The notes: a model not told the origin generated them from the letters alone. 44,663 nucleotides of DNA from Cytophagales bacterium (GCA_024742395.1 JANSYO010000039.1:1-44663), one strand, 5' to 3'. Positions 35,525-43,754 are shown, counted from the stretch's first letter. A program made the numbers and translations.

Positions 35525-36862
35525 ATGAAAAAGTTTCTATACATACTCTTACTGATGAGTTCATCCGGCCTTTTAGAGGCTCAGGATTCTCTTGGCAATT
35601 CACTGAGAACATTTTTGCGAAATGGCCAAGTTAATGGTAAGACCAGAATCTATTTTATGGAAACCAATAATGAATTTGCTCTAAGCGATTATCATGGTTT
35701 AGGCATAGGGGCTGGTATTGGTTATACCACACCGACCTTCAAGGGATTCTCAGCAGCAATGAGTGGTTATTTTGTTTTGAATGCTTATTCCTCAGATTTT
35801 AATCAGTTAGATTCAGTCACTCAAAACCCAAACAGGTATGAACTGGGTCTTTTTGATGTCACGGATCCCGGAAATACGTCGAATCTCTACCGGCTTGAAA
35901 ACCTGTGGATAAGATATAAAAAAGACGAAGTGGATCTTCGCTACGGTCAATATGTGCCAGATTATGAATTTATCAATCCGCAGGACGGACGTATGAGCCC
36001 TACCATGGTTAGAGGTTTTGATGGCAAATGGAACAAAGGCAATAGTCTGGTAAACCTGGCTTTCATACATGCTATTTCTCCTCGGTCTACTGTAAAATGG
36101 TATGCAGTAGAAGAAACTTTTGGTATTTATCCTGCAGGGCGTTCTAAAGATGGCAGCTCTTCTGATTATACCGGCAATATTCAATCGGCTGGAATTCTTT
36201 TGGCAGAAATCTCTCAACGCCTTAAACCAAATCTAAGCCTAAAGCTAGGTTCCATGACGGTTATGAATGTTTTTCAAACCTGGACCGTCAACTTGGATTA
36301 CAAAGAAGCCGGTTGGGGTATAAAACTATTGACGATTCAACAACAGGCTCTCAATAAAAATACAAACAATACCTACTATGACGAGTCTGACGGTGCCTTA
36401 ATTTTTAGTGGTCGTATAGAGAAGAATTTTAAAAAATGGAACACCAATATTAATTATACCCGAATTGCAGACAAAGGCCGTTTTCTAATGCCAAGAGAAT
36501 GGGGTAGAGAGCCTCTTTACACTTTTTTACCAAGGGAAAGAAATGAAGGCCTGGCCAATGTACATGCCTTTTCATTTCAAGTTCAAAACAAGGTAAATGA
36601 ACATTTATCCGGGTTTATTGGAGCAGGGAGATACTTATTGCCTGAGGCAGCAGACGCCACACGGAATAAATATGCCATCCCATCCTATAATCAGCTGAAT
36701 CTGATGCTCGACTACCACTTTAATAATTTTCTTGAAGGGGCCTCCTTCAAAGCATTATACGTTCGTAAACAGGCCTTTGACAACCATTTAGAGAATCCCA
36801 AGTTTGTTTTCAATAAAGTAAATCTGGGACTCGTCAATCTAATTTTTAATTACACTTTTTAA
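35525..36862 (+). CDS. Outer-membrane beta-barrel (porin-like) protein
   Basis: A 445-residue outer-membrane protein candidate with signal peptide (MKKFLYILLLMSSSGLLEAQ); the GTG at 35513 is inside the predicted promoter, so ATG 35525 is chosen. The mature chain has repeated amphipathic strands (GLGIGAGIGYTTPTFKGFSAA, split by turns; VDLRYGQYV; LSLKLGSMTVM; VNLGLVNLIFNYTF) and ends in an aromatic residue, as barrels do. It resembles OprD/OprB-like porins of unknown specificity seen in Bacteroidota. It heads the unit containing both YeeE-type transporters (8 bp to the next gene), so uptake of thiosulfate or another sulfur anion through the outer membrane is a reasonable guess. Confidence 0.78.
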   Translation: MKKFLYILLLMSSSGLLEAQDSLGNSLRTFLRNGQVNGKTRIYFMETNNEFALSDYHGLGIGAGIGYTTPTFKGFSAAMSGYFVLNAYSSDFNQLDSVTQNPNRYELGLFDVTDPGNTSNLYRLENLWIRYKKDEVDLRYGQYVPDYEFINPQDGRMSPTMVRGFDGKWNKGNSLVNLAFIHAISPRSTVKWYAVEETFGIYPAGRSKDGSSSDYTGNIQSAGILLAEISQRLKPNLSLKLGSMTVMNVFQTWTVNLDYKEAGWGIKLLTIQQQALNKNTNNTYYDESDGALIFSGRIEKNFKKWNTNINYTRIADKGRFLMPREWGREPLYTFLPRERNEGLANVHAFSFQVQNKVNEHLSGFIGAGRYLLPEAADATRNKYAIPSYNQLNLMLDYHFNNFLEGASFKALYVRKQAFDNHLENPKFVFNKVNLGLVNLIFNYTF

Positions 36863-36870
36863 ATCAAATT

Positions 36871-37437
36871 ATGATCGAATTTATTAAACAACCATGGCCA
36901 TGGTATGTGGCAGGTCCTCTCATCGGATTAACCGTTCCTTTGCTTTTGCTATTAGGCAATAAGTCGCTTGGAATTTCCTCCTCCCTAAGACACGTCTGTG
37001 CCATGTGCGTTCCGGCCGGCATCAAGTTTTTTGACTACAATTGGAGAAAAGAAGTATGGAATCTCTTTTTTGTAGCAGGCATTATTGGCGGAGCCTTTAT
37101 CGCCACCCAATTTCTGGCCAATGACGAACCCATTATATTGGGTGAATTAACTAAAAGTCGCCTTAGTACTTATGGGCTGACTGATTTAGGCGGTCTCATA
37201 CCTTCTGAACTTTTTGGTATTGATCAGATCCTATCTTTTAAGGGTTTTGTATTCTTCGTATTGGGTGGATTTATGGTTGGCTTTGGTACAAGATATGCCG
37301 GAGGCTGCACCAGTGGCCATACCATTATGGGGCTTTCTAATCTTCAGTGGCCCTCTTTGGTAGCTACCATTTGTTTTATGATTGGAGGCTTTGCCATGAC
37401 ACATTTGATCTTACCTCACTTATTTAAGTTGTTTTAA
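36871..37437 (+). CDS. YeeE/YedE-type transporter, first half-size subunit
   Basis: A 188-residue inner-membrane protein with about four to five spans, matching the first of the paired half-size YeeE/YedE (DUF395) transporters. The hallmark is [20 protein letters not shown], with the cysteine of GCTSGH that in YeeE passes thiosulfate by hydrogen bonding. RHVCAMCVP near residue 40 adds a Cys-x-x-Cys. Homologues move thiosulfate or sulfane sulfur across the membrane. It is followed 18 bp later by the complementary half, with which it probably forms one transporter. Confidence 0.88.
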   Translation: MIEFIKQPWPWYVAGPLIGLTVPLLLLLGNKSLGISSSLRHVCAMCVPAGIKFFDYNWRKEVWNLFFVAGIIGGAFIATQFLANDEPIILGELTKSRLSTYGLTDLGGLIPSELFGIDQILSFKGFVFFVLGGFMVGFGTRYAGGCTSGHTIMGLSNLQWPSLVATICFMIGGFAMTHLILPHLFKLF

Positions 37438-37455
37438 TCCTTAACCTCTGCAAAA

Positions 37456-37938
37456 ATGAATAAAGAAATTATTGAAAAATTACCTGAAGCTTGTGAAGCT
37501 CCTAATTCTCAAAAAGAAAAAGAGGGCTTTATGGGTAACCTAAAATACCTACTCATAGGTGCAGTCTTTGGTCTCGTTTTTATCAAAGGGGAAATTGTTT
37601 CCTGGTACAGAATTCAGGAAATGTTCCTGTTAGATAGTTTTCATATGTATGGGGTCATTGGCTCAGCAGTTATAACAGGCGTAATCTCCGTCTTTCTTAT
37701 CAAAAGATTCAATATCAAAACCATCCACGGAGAAGAAGTGGTTATCAAACCAAAGGTCTTTAATAAAGGACAGGTCTATGGAGGCTTAATTTTTGGTCTT
37801 GGCTGGGCTTTAACCGGAGCATGCCCGGGTCCTTTATATGCACAATTAGGTGCCGGGTATTTCGGTATTGTCATTACTATCCTATCGGCCATTGCCGGGG
37901 TATGGGTATTTGGTAAATACAGAGACAAACTTATTTAA
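37456..37938 (+). CDS. YeeE/YedE-type transporter, second half-size subunit (DUF6691-like)
   Basis: A 160-residue membrane protein with about four spans. GLGWALTGACPGPLYAQLGAG carries the conserved cysteine motif (ACPGP) of the second half of YeeE/YedE transporters, often annotated DUF6691. Together with the preceding 188-residue gene it equals the length of a full YeeE (about 350 residues), so the transporter is split in two. In other bacteria such pairs sit in sulfide-detoxification operons beside persulfide dioxygenase genes, as here. The N-terminal ~25 residues are soluble and charged. Confidence 0.87.
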   Translation: MNKEIIEKLPEACEAPNSQKEKEGFMGNLKYLLIGAVFGLVFIKGEIVSWYRIQEMFLLDSFHMYGVIGSAVITGVISVFLIKRFNIKTIHGEEVVIKPKVFNKGQVYGGLIFGLGWALTGACPGPLYAQLGAGYFGIVITILSAIAGVWVFGKYRDKLI

Positions 37939-37951
37939 GCGTAAATCTCAA

Positions 37952-37996
37952 TGTAACATGGGTCACTGTCTGCAGCCTGTGGCTTAAGTATTTTTG
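37952..37996 (+). promoter_or_regulatory. Crp/Fnr-type operator plus -7 box for the tauE-cstB unit
   Basis: TGTAA-CATGGG-TCACT at 37952-37967 is a slightly imperfect Crp/Fnr-type palindrome. Exactly 21 nt later is TATTTTTG (37989-37996), a TAnnTTTG box, followed 22 bp later by the ATG at 38019. This is the third site of the same geometry in the sulfur island. Confidence 0.65.
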
Positions 37997-38018
37997 TATA
38001 CGTTAAAGAAGAAGATAA

Positions 38019-38813
38019 ATGACAGAGATTATAGGATTTGCATTAGCCATTGTAATAGGAATCAGCTTAGGTCTGATAGGTGGCGGTGGTAGCATCCTTA
38101 CTTTACCAATACTGGTTTATTTGCTGGGAATTAATCCGGTATTAAGTACAGCCTATTCACTTTTCGTAGTGGGTTCCACCTCATTGATTGGCTCTTTTAC
38201 ATACATGAAAAAAGGGCTTGTTAATTATAAAACAGCCATCATTTTTGCTATACCTTCTTTTATAGCCGTGTTCTTGACCAGGAAATACCTGATGCCAGCT
38301 ATACCTGAAGAGTTATTCCAACTTGGTTCTTTCGTAGTTACTAAAGATTTGGCCATTATGGTACTCTTTGCTTTGGTGATGCTAATGGCTTCGTACTCAA
38401 TGATAACAGATAATAAGCCTGAGTCTGCAGAAGATGGTGTTCTAAAGTTTAACTACCCACTCATTGCGGCAGAAGGGCTGGTAGTAGGAACCCTAACGGG
38501 TGTTGTAGGTGCCGGTGGTGGCTTTTTGATCATTCCTGCATTAGTGCTTTTGGTACGTCTACCAATGAAAATGGCAGTGGGTACATCACTATTAATCATT
38601 GCTGCCAAATCATTGATTGGTTTCATGGGAGACGTAGGAAATCAGGTTATTGATTGGCAGTTCTTGTTGACCTTTACGGGGTTATCAATTGTAGGTATTT
38701 TTATAGGTACCTACCTAACGAAGTATATTCCGGGGGCCAAATTGAAAAAGTTCTTTGGGTGGTTTGTATTGGCTATGGCGGTTTATATTCTTCTCAAAGA
38801 AATAGTACTCTAA
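38019..38813 (+). CDS. TauE/SafE family sulfite/organosulfur exporter
   Basis: A 264-residue polytopic membrane protein of the TauE/SafE (DUF81) family. The duplicated motif is visible twice: GISLGLIGGGGSILTLPIL near the N-terminus and GTLTGVVGAGGGFLIIPALV near residue 160, as expected for two inverted four-helix halves. Family members export sulfite, sulfoacetate or related anions. A tauE gene next to a CstB-like enzyme is also the layout of the staphylococcal cst operon, where it is thought to export sulfur oxyanions made during persulfide detoxification. It has its own promoter and is 45 bp from the next gene. Confidence 0.92.
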   Translation: MTEIIGFALAIVIGISLGLIGGGGSILTLPILVYLLGINPVLSTAYSLFVVGSTSLIGSFTYMKKGLVNYKTAIIFAIPSFIAVFLTRKYLMPAIPEELFQLGSFVVTKDLAIMVLFALVMLMASYSMITDNKPESAEDGVLKFNYPLIAAEGLVVGTLTGVVGAGGGFLIIPALVLLVRLPMKMAVGTSLLIIAAKSLIGFMGDVGNQVIDWQFLLTFTGLSIVGIFIGTYLTKYIPGAKLKKFFGWFVLAMAVYILLKEIVL

Positions 38814-38858
38814 ACTTAATTAAGATTAAAACAGTTTTAAATAGATAACACATTCATC

Positions 38859-40271
38859 ATGAAAATAGAACAGATATATACGGGTTGCTTAGCACAAGGT
38901 GCGTATTACATTGAAAGTAACGGAGAAGTCGCTATTGTTGACCCTCTTAGAGAAGTGCAGCCTTACATTGAAAAAGCAGAAAAAGAAGGAGCAAAAGTTA
39001 AATATGTTTTTGAAACTCACTTTCATGCAGATTTTGTCTCAGGACATGTGGACCTTTCAGAAAAAACAGGAGCTCCAATTATTTATGGTCCAAACGCCAT
39101 TACAGGTTTTGATGCCATCATAGCAGAAGATAATCAGGAATTTAAACTGGGGGCTGTGACCATTAAAGTTTTGCATACGCCAGGACATACCATGGAGTCA
39201 ACTTGTTACCTCTTAATTGATAAAGAAGGTAAGGAGAAAGCACTTTTCAGCGGAGATACATTGTTTATTGGAGACGTGGGAAGACCTGATCTGGCTCAAA
39301 AATCTGACTTAACAATTGAAGATTTAGCCGGTCACCTCTTTGACTCTTTAAGAAATAAGATAATGACTTTGCCTGATGATGTGGTAGTATATCCGGCACA
39401 CGGTGCAGGCTCTGCTTGTGGTAAAAACATGAGCAAAGAAACTACTGACCTTTTGGGTAATCAAAAACAGTTCAATTATGCTTTGAGGGCTAATATGACC
39501 AAAGCTGAGTTTATCAAAGAGGTGACTGATGGTCTTACGCCTCCACCGCAATATTTCCCTGAAAATGTAAAGATGAACAAAGAAGGCTACGAGTCTATTG
39601 ACGAGGTAATGGAAAGAGGGGCCCAGGCTCTTAGTCCTGCTGCTTTTGAAGCTGCAGCAAATGAAACCGGTGCGGTGGTTTTAGATACCAGAAATCCACA
39701 GGATTTTGCTAAAGGTTTTGTTCCTAACTCAATCAATATAGGATTAAATGGTCAATTTGCCCCTTGGGTTGGAGCTCTTATTCCAGACTTAAGACAAGAG
39801 ATATTATTGATTACTGAAGAAGGAAAAGAAGAAGAAACCGTGATCAGACTTGCCCGTGTAGGTTATGACAATACCTTGGGTTACTTAAAAGGTGGAGTGA
39901 AAGCCTGGGCAGAGAGCGGTGCAGAACTAGACACCATTGAGTCTATCAGTACTGCAGAGTTAGCTAAAAGAATGGAAGAAGATAAGGAACTCAAAGTTAT
40001 TGATGTAAGAAGACCGGGCGAGTACGTTTCTGAGCACGTAGAAGGTGTAGAGAATTTCCCACTTGATTATATCAATGATAATATGGCTGAGCTTGACAGA
40101 AACAAGACTTATACCATTCATTGTGCTGGTGGTTACAGAAGTATGATTGCATCCAGTATTCTTAATGCCAGAGGTTTTAATGTAGTCGATGTAGACGGTG
40201 GTTTTGCCGCTATTAAGAAGTCTGAGTTATTCAAAACTACAGATTACGTTTGTCCTTCTACTTTGAAGTAA
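38859..40271 (+). CDS. CstB-like persulfide dioxygenase / pseudo-rhodanese / rhodanese fusion
   Basis: A 470-residue three-domain enzyme. The N-terminal metallo-beta-lactamase domain has THFHADFVSGH (His54, His56, Asp58), HTPGHT, SGDTLF and VVYPAHGAGS, fitting a non-haem iron persulfide dioxygenase. A first rhodanese domain (~265-365) lacks an active cysteine; its loop reads ITEEGKEEET. A second rhodanese (~370-465) has the active loop HCAGGYRS with Cys422. The same order is found in S. aureus CstB, which turns persulfides into thiosulfate. It probably makes thiosulfate in the cytoplasm and supplies the transporters encoded beside it. It ends before a heptamer array and a terminator. Confidence 0.9.
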   Translation: MKIEQIYTGCLAQGAYYIESNGEVAIVDPLREVQPYIEKAEKEGAKVKYVFETHFHADFVSGHVDLSEKTGAPIIYGPNAITGFDAIIAEDNQEFKLGAVTIKVLHTPGHTMESTCYLLIDKEGKEKALFSGDTLFIGDVGRPDLAQKSDLTIEDLAGHLFDSLRNKIMTLPDDVVVYPAHGAGSACGKNMSKETTDLLGNQKQFNYALRANMTKAEFIKEVTDGLTPPPQYFPENVKMNKEGYESIDEVMERGAQALSPAAFEAAANETGAVVLDTRNPQDFAKGFVPNSINIGLNGQFAPWVGALIPDLRQEILLITEEGKEEETVIRLARVGYDNTLGYLKGGVKAWAESGAELDTIESISTAELAKRMEEDKELKVIDVRRPGEYVSEHVEGVENFPLDYINDNMAELDRNKTYTIHCAGGYRSMIASSILNARGFNVVDVDGGFAAIKKSELFKTTDYVCPSTLK

Positions 40272-40280
40272 GAGGGATTG

Positions 40281-40357
40281 AGACTGGAGATTTAAGACAA
40301 AAGACGTTAGACAAAAGGCATTAGACAAAAGACCTAAGACAGGAGACTTAAGACGTC
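40281..40357. repeat. Tandem 7/14-bp array (AGACnnn heptamers)
   Basis: Eleven consecutive heptamers, each starting AGA or AGG and most of them AGAC, run from 40281 to 40357. They group into five 14-bp units with consensus AGACAAAAGACNTT (units at 40281, 40295, 40309, 40323 and 40337). The array lies between the CstB-like stop and the terminator. No function is known to me; it may be a replication-slippage tract. Confidence 0.85.
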
Positions 40358-40391
40358 GTTTGGATCCAGGTTTTGTGGTTTAGACAAAATA

Positions 40392-40423
40392 AAAGCACCC
40401 TGAAGATGACTTCAGGGTGCTTT
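40392..40423. terminator. Bidirectional terminator between CstB-like and csbD genes
   Basis: AAAGCACCCTGAAG (40392-40405) pairs perfectly with CTTCAGGGTGCTTT (40410-40423) around the loop ATGA. A-run on the left and T-run on the right give U-tracts for both strands, fitting the convergent genes on either side. Confidence 0.92.
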
Positions 40424-40434
40424 CTTGTAGATTT

Positions 40435-40629
40435 TTAAATCTTGTCGATGAAGGATTTGATGTCTTCTTTGGTTTCTCCTGTTTTTTCCTGGAGTCTACC
40501 TAAAAGCTCGTTTTCCTTACCTTCTTCATAGGTTAAATCGTCGTCTGTAAGGTTTCCCCATTTTTGCTGAAGCTTTCCTTTCACTTGATTCCAATTTCCT
40601 TTGATTTTATCCATCGTTGCATTTTCCAT
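40435..40629 (-). CDS. CsbD family stress-response protein
   Basis: A 64-residue hydrophilic CsbD-like protein. Family core: MDKIKGNWNQVKGKLQQKWG, then LTYEEGKENELLGRLQEKTGETKEDIKSFI. CsbD proteins are small, abundant, general-stress-induced and of unknown mechanism. I start it at ATG 40629 (MENATMDK); an upstream in-frame ATG at 40683 would add 18 unrelated residues. Convergent with the sulfur island; probably monocistronic. Confidence 0.9.
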   Translation of the reverse strand: MENATMDKIKGNWNQVKGKLQQKWGNLTDDDLTYEEGKENELLGRLQEKTGETKEDIKSFIDKI

Positions 40630-40809
40630 AATAATATGTTGTTTTGTTCGATAGTAAAGGTTAAAGCTTCGTTCCATGTACATAAGGGAATCATCTTGTA
40701 GAATCCCCTACTCAGAATACACCACATGTAGAGACTTTTCTGCTTGCCTTGTCATAAATGATACCGTAAGACCTTTTTTTCCGTTAGTTATACTAAACAT
40801 GTGCACCCA

Positions 40810-41226
40810 ATGATCATTTCTTTCATTCTTTCTTTGCTTTCTCTCCTCCCTTCTATTATAAATACTGCTGTATTAGAAGTGAGCGTATCTAATCTTGAAA
40901 ATTCAAATGCCCCAATTTACTTTGCTGTTTATCAGGATGACAAGTTCTTTCTAAAGACTGATAAGATGTATAAAGGATTGAGAGTTTCACCCAAAGGAAG
41001 CACACAGCCAAAAGTTAAAATTTCGGTTCCGGCAGGTGAATATGCTCTGGCTGTCTATCAGGATATAAATGAAAATGGAAAATTAGATCTCAATTTTCTG
41101 GGGATCCCCACAGAACCTTATGGGTTCTCTCAAAACTTCAAACCCCGCCTTTCAGCTCCGAAATTCTCCGATATTAAAGTTTATGTCAAAAGTAAAACGA
41201 GTATTGCTATCAAGCTTTTGGATTAG
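40810..41226 (+). CDS. DUF2141 secreted protein
   Basis: A 138-residue exported protein of the DUF2141 family. ATG 40810 is chosen, giving a hydrophobic signal segment (MIISFILSLLSLLPSIINTA); a GTG at 40801 is in frame three codons earlier. Family motifs: IYFAVYQDDKFF, VPAGEYALAVYQDINENGKLD and LGIPTEPYGFSQN, where the DxNxNGxLD loop may bind calcium. Length is typical. Its role is unknown; a prealbumin/transthyretin-like fold is expected. Confidence 0.9.
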   Translation: MIISFILSLLSLLPSIINTAVLEVSVSNLENSNAPIYFAVYQDDKFFLKTDKMYKGLRVSPKGSTQPKVKISVPAGEYALAVYQDINENGKLDLNFLGIPTEPYGFSQNFKPRLSAPKFSDIKVYVKSKTSIAIKLLD

Positions 41227-41346
41227 CAAGTTAAACACACTGAGATTCCTTAAATAGAAAAACTCCTTTATGGTAAACTCATTTTACATTTTTCTCAAGC
41301 CAGGAAACCTCTTTGAAAATCCCACCAAACCACATAATTTCACCGC

Positions 41347-41607
41347 ATGGATGAAAAGAAGGAATTAATACTACGCGATTGGCTTGCCATTGAACGTACC
41401 AAACTGGCCAATGAACGCACCTTTCTGGCATATTTCAGAACAGCATTTGTCTTTTTGGCCACTGGCCTTTCCTTTTTGAAAATTGATTATTTCAAGGAAT
41501 TTCAGTGGCTGGGATGGACCCTTCTCGGTATCTTCCCTGTCATTCTCATTTTCGGAATTTTCAGACTTCTACAAGTAAGAAAAGGAATCAGTAAGCATTA
41601 CTCCTGA
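41347..41607 (+). CDS. DUF202 (YidH-like) small membrane protein
   Basis: An 86-residue DUF202 protein. The N-terminal signature ERTKLANERTFLAYFRTAF precedes two membrane spans (LATGLSFLKI and WTLLGIFPVILIFGIF). Length and layout are normal for the family, whose function is not known. Its last ten bases overlap the convergent 3' end of the S9 peptidase gene. Confidence 0.92.
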   Translation: MDEKKELILRDWLAIERTKLANERTFLAYFRTAFVFLATGLSFLKIDYFKEFQWLGWTLLGIFPVILIFGIFRLLQVRKGISKHYS

Positions 41608-43754
41608 TCCACTTTCCCTTCTAAAAGGCAGATAAATGCCCACCTTAGAGCTACGTCTTTGAGGTAATCAAACCTGCCGGAAGCTCCGCCATGGCCAAAC
41701 TCCATATTGGTTTTTAGTAGTACCACGTTATTGTCAGTCTTTAGTTTTCTTAGTTTAGCCACCCATTTAGCCGGTTCAAAATACTGAACCTGACTATCAT
41801 GAAGTCCTGTAGTCACTAAGATGTTCGGATAATTCTTCGCCTCTACATTCTCATAAGGCGAATAGCTTTTCATGTACTCGTAGGCTGCTTTTTCGTTTGG
41901 ATTTCCCCACTCGTCGTATTCATTTGTTGTTAACGGTATACTTTCGTCCAGCATGGTATTTACTACATCTACAAAAGGCACATCAGCAATCACCCCATTG
42001 TAAAGCTCAGGAGCTAAATTTACCACTGCACCCATTAATAAGCCTCCAGCAGAGCCGCCATTGGCATATAAGTGCTCAGGAGAGGTATATCCTTCCGAAA
42101 CCAGAAACTTCCCACAGTCTATAAAATCTGTAAACGTGTTCATTTTCTTCATCAGTTTACCATCCAGATACCACTTTCTCCCCATTTCCTGCCCGCCTCT
42201 GATATGGGCTATGGCATAAGCAAATCCTCTGTCTAGGATGCTCAAACGGGTACTGCTAAAAGAGGCATCCATACTGTAACCGTATGATCCATAAGCATAT
42301 TCCATTAGTGGAGATTGACCATCTTTTTTAAAGCCTTTTTTATAAACAATAGAGATTGGTATTTTCATTCCATCTCTTGCCGTTGCGTAGAGTCTTTCTG
42401 TTACATATTGTGACTTATCATAACCACCCAATACTTCCTGTTGTTTCTTTAAGGTTCTGGCCTTGGTCCCCATATCATAATCATAAATAGAGCTAGGGGT
42501 AATCATAGAGGTATAACTAAAGCGTAATAGCTTGCTTTCGTAATCTGCATTCTGATTAATCGACGCATCATATGTAGGCTCATCAAAGGAAATCAAATGG
42601 TCACTGTTTGTCTTCAGGTTTATAACTTTAATTTCGTTTAATCCATTTTTTCGTTGCTGGATCACCAAATAGTCTCTGAATTCTTCCAATCTTTCTATGA
42701 GCACATTTTCATCATGAGTAATATACTCTTTCCAATTCTCTCTGCTTGTGGCATTTAAGGGAGTTTCCAACACTTTGAAATTCTCAGCCCCACCTTCATT
42801 GGTTCTAACAAGAAATTTATCTTCCAGTGGGGTAACATCATAAAGCACATCTTTCATCCTGGGCTGAAAAACCTTGAATGCATCATTGGGTTTATTAGCA
42901 TCCAGATATCGCATTTCAGACGAAAGTGTGGCCGCAGAATAAATCCATATCCATTGACTGTTCTTGCTTTTGTATACACCTATATAATTGGTGTTATCCT
43001 TCTCTTCATAAACCAGTTTGTCTAAGGCAGAAGAAGTTCCCAATGAATGTCTGAAGATCTTTTCAGAGAGAAGTGTCACAGGATGTTTACCAGTGTAAAA
43101 AAGTGTTTTATTGTCATTGGCCCACACCGGGTCACCTTCTGTGTTTGCTATCTTGTCTTCCAGAATTTTACCACTTTCCAGATCCTTCACATAAATGGTG
43201 TATTGTCTTCTTGAAATCTCATCTACACCAAAAGCCAGTAGTTTATTGTCCTCACTGATACTCATTCCCGTTACAGAATAGTATGCTTTTCCTTCAGCCA
43301 TGGCATCCACATCCAGCAGAATTTCTTCCGGGGCATCCAGACTTCCTTTTTTGCGACAGTATTTGTAATATTGCTTCCCTTCTTCGGTTCTCGAATAGTA
43401 GTAATATCCATTGCTGAAATAAGGAACGCTCTCATCCTTTTCCTTTATCCTTGATTTCATCTCCGTGAACAAGCTCGCCTGGAAGGCATTGGTTTGTTCC
43501 ATCATGGCGTCTAAATAACCATTTTCAGCATTTAGGTAATCTATTACATTGCTACTATCCGGCCCCTTCCCAAAATAATCGTACATCCAGTAATAAGGAT
43601 CACTCACCGTATCTCCATGTATAATTCTTACATGGTCTTTTTCTATTGCCACTGGAGCCGTAAGCTCAGGCCACTTTACAGACATTCTTTCTGATTTTTT
43701 AGTACATGAAAACACAAGCACGAAACTAAGAAGCAGAAGTAAGACAGTTTTCAT
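41598..43754 (-). CDS. S9 family peptidase, oligopeptidase B-like lipoprotein
   Basis: A 718-residue prolyl-oligopeptidase-family serine peptidase with a lipoprotein signal (LVFSC, cysteine ~17), hence probably periplasmic and membrane-tethered. A beta-propeller spans about residues 50-450; the alpha/beta-hydrolase domain has YGSYGYSMD (oxyanion region), IAHIRGGQEMGRKW, and the catalytic triad Ser568 (GGSAGG), Asp653 (LHDSQV) and His688 (FGHGGASG). The RGGxxxGRxW and GGSAGG motifs fit oligopeptidase B, which cleaves short peptides after basic residues; acidic residues for that specificity were not checked. Length is normal. Confidence 0.94.
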   Translation of the reverse strand: MKTVLLLLLSFVLVFSCTKKSERMSVKWPELTAPVAIEKDHVRIIHGDTVSDPYYWMYDYFGKGPDSSNVIDYLNAENGYLDAMMEQTNAFQASLFTEMKSRIKEKDESVPYFSNGYYYYSRTEEGKQYYKYCRKKGSLDAPEEILLDVDAMAEGKAYYSVTGMSISEDNKLLAFGVDEISRRQYTIYVKDLESGKILEDKIANTEGDPVWANDNKTLFYTGKHPVTLLSEKIFRHSLGTSSALDKLVYEEKDNTNYIGVYKSKNSQWIWIYSAATLSSEMRYLDANKPNDAFKVFQPRMKDVLYDVTPLEDKFLVRTNEGGAENFKVLETPLNATSRENWKEYITHDENVLIERLEEFRDYLVIQQRKNGLNEIKVINLKTNSDHLISFDEPTYDASINQNADYESKLLRFSYTSMITPSSIYDYDMGTKARTLKKQQEVLGGYDKSQYVTERLYATARDGMKIPISIVYKKGFKKDGQSPLMEYAYGSYGYSMDASFSSTRLSILDRGFAYAIAHIRGGQEMGRKWYLDGKLMKKMNTFTDFIDCGKFLVSEGYTSPEHLYANGGSAGGLLMGAVVNLAPELYNGVIADVPFVDVVNTMLDESIPLTTNEYDEWGNPNEKAAYEYMKSYSPYENVEAKNYPNILVTTGLHDSQVQYFEPAKWVAKLRKLKTDNNVVLLKTNMEFGHGGASGRFDYLKDVALRWAFICLLEGKVDQE

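Noticed and set aside
35813-36217. 134-residue minus-strand ORF opposite the porin-like gene
   Set aside because: It is fully inside the barrel gene on the other strand, with no family features or promoter.
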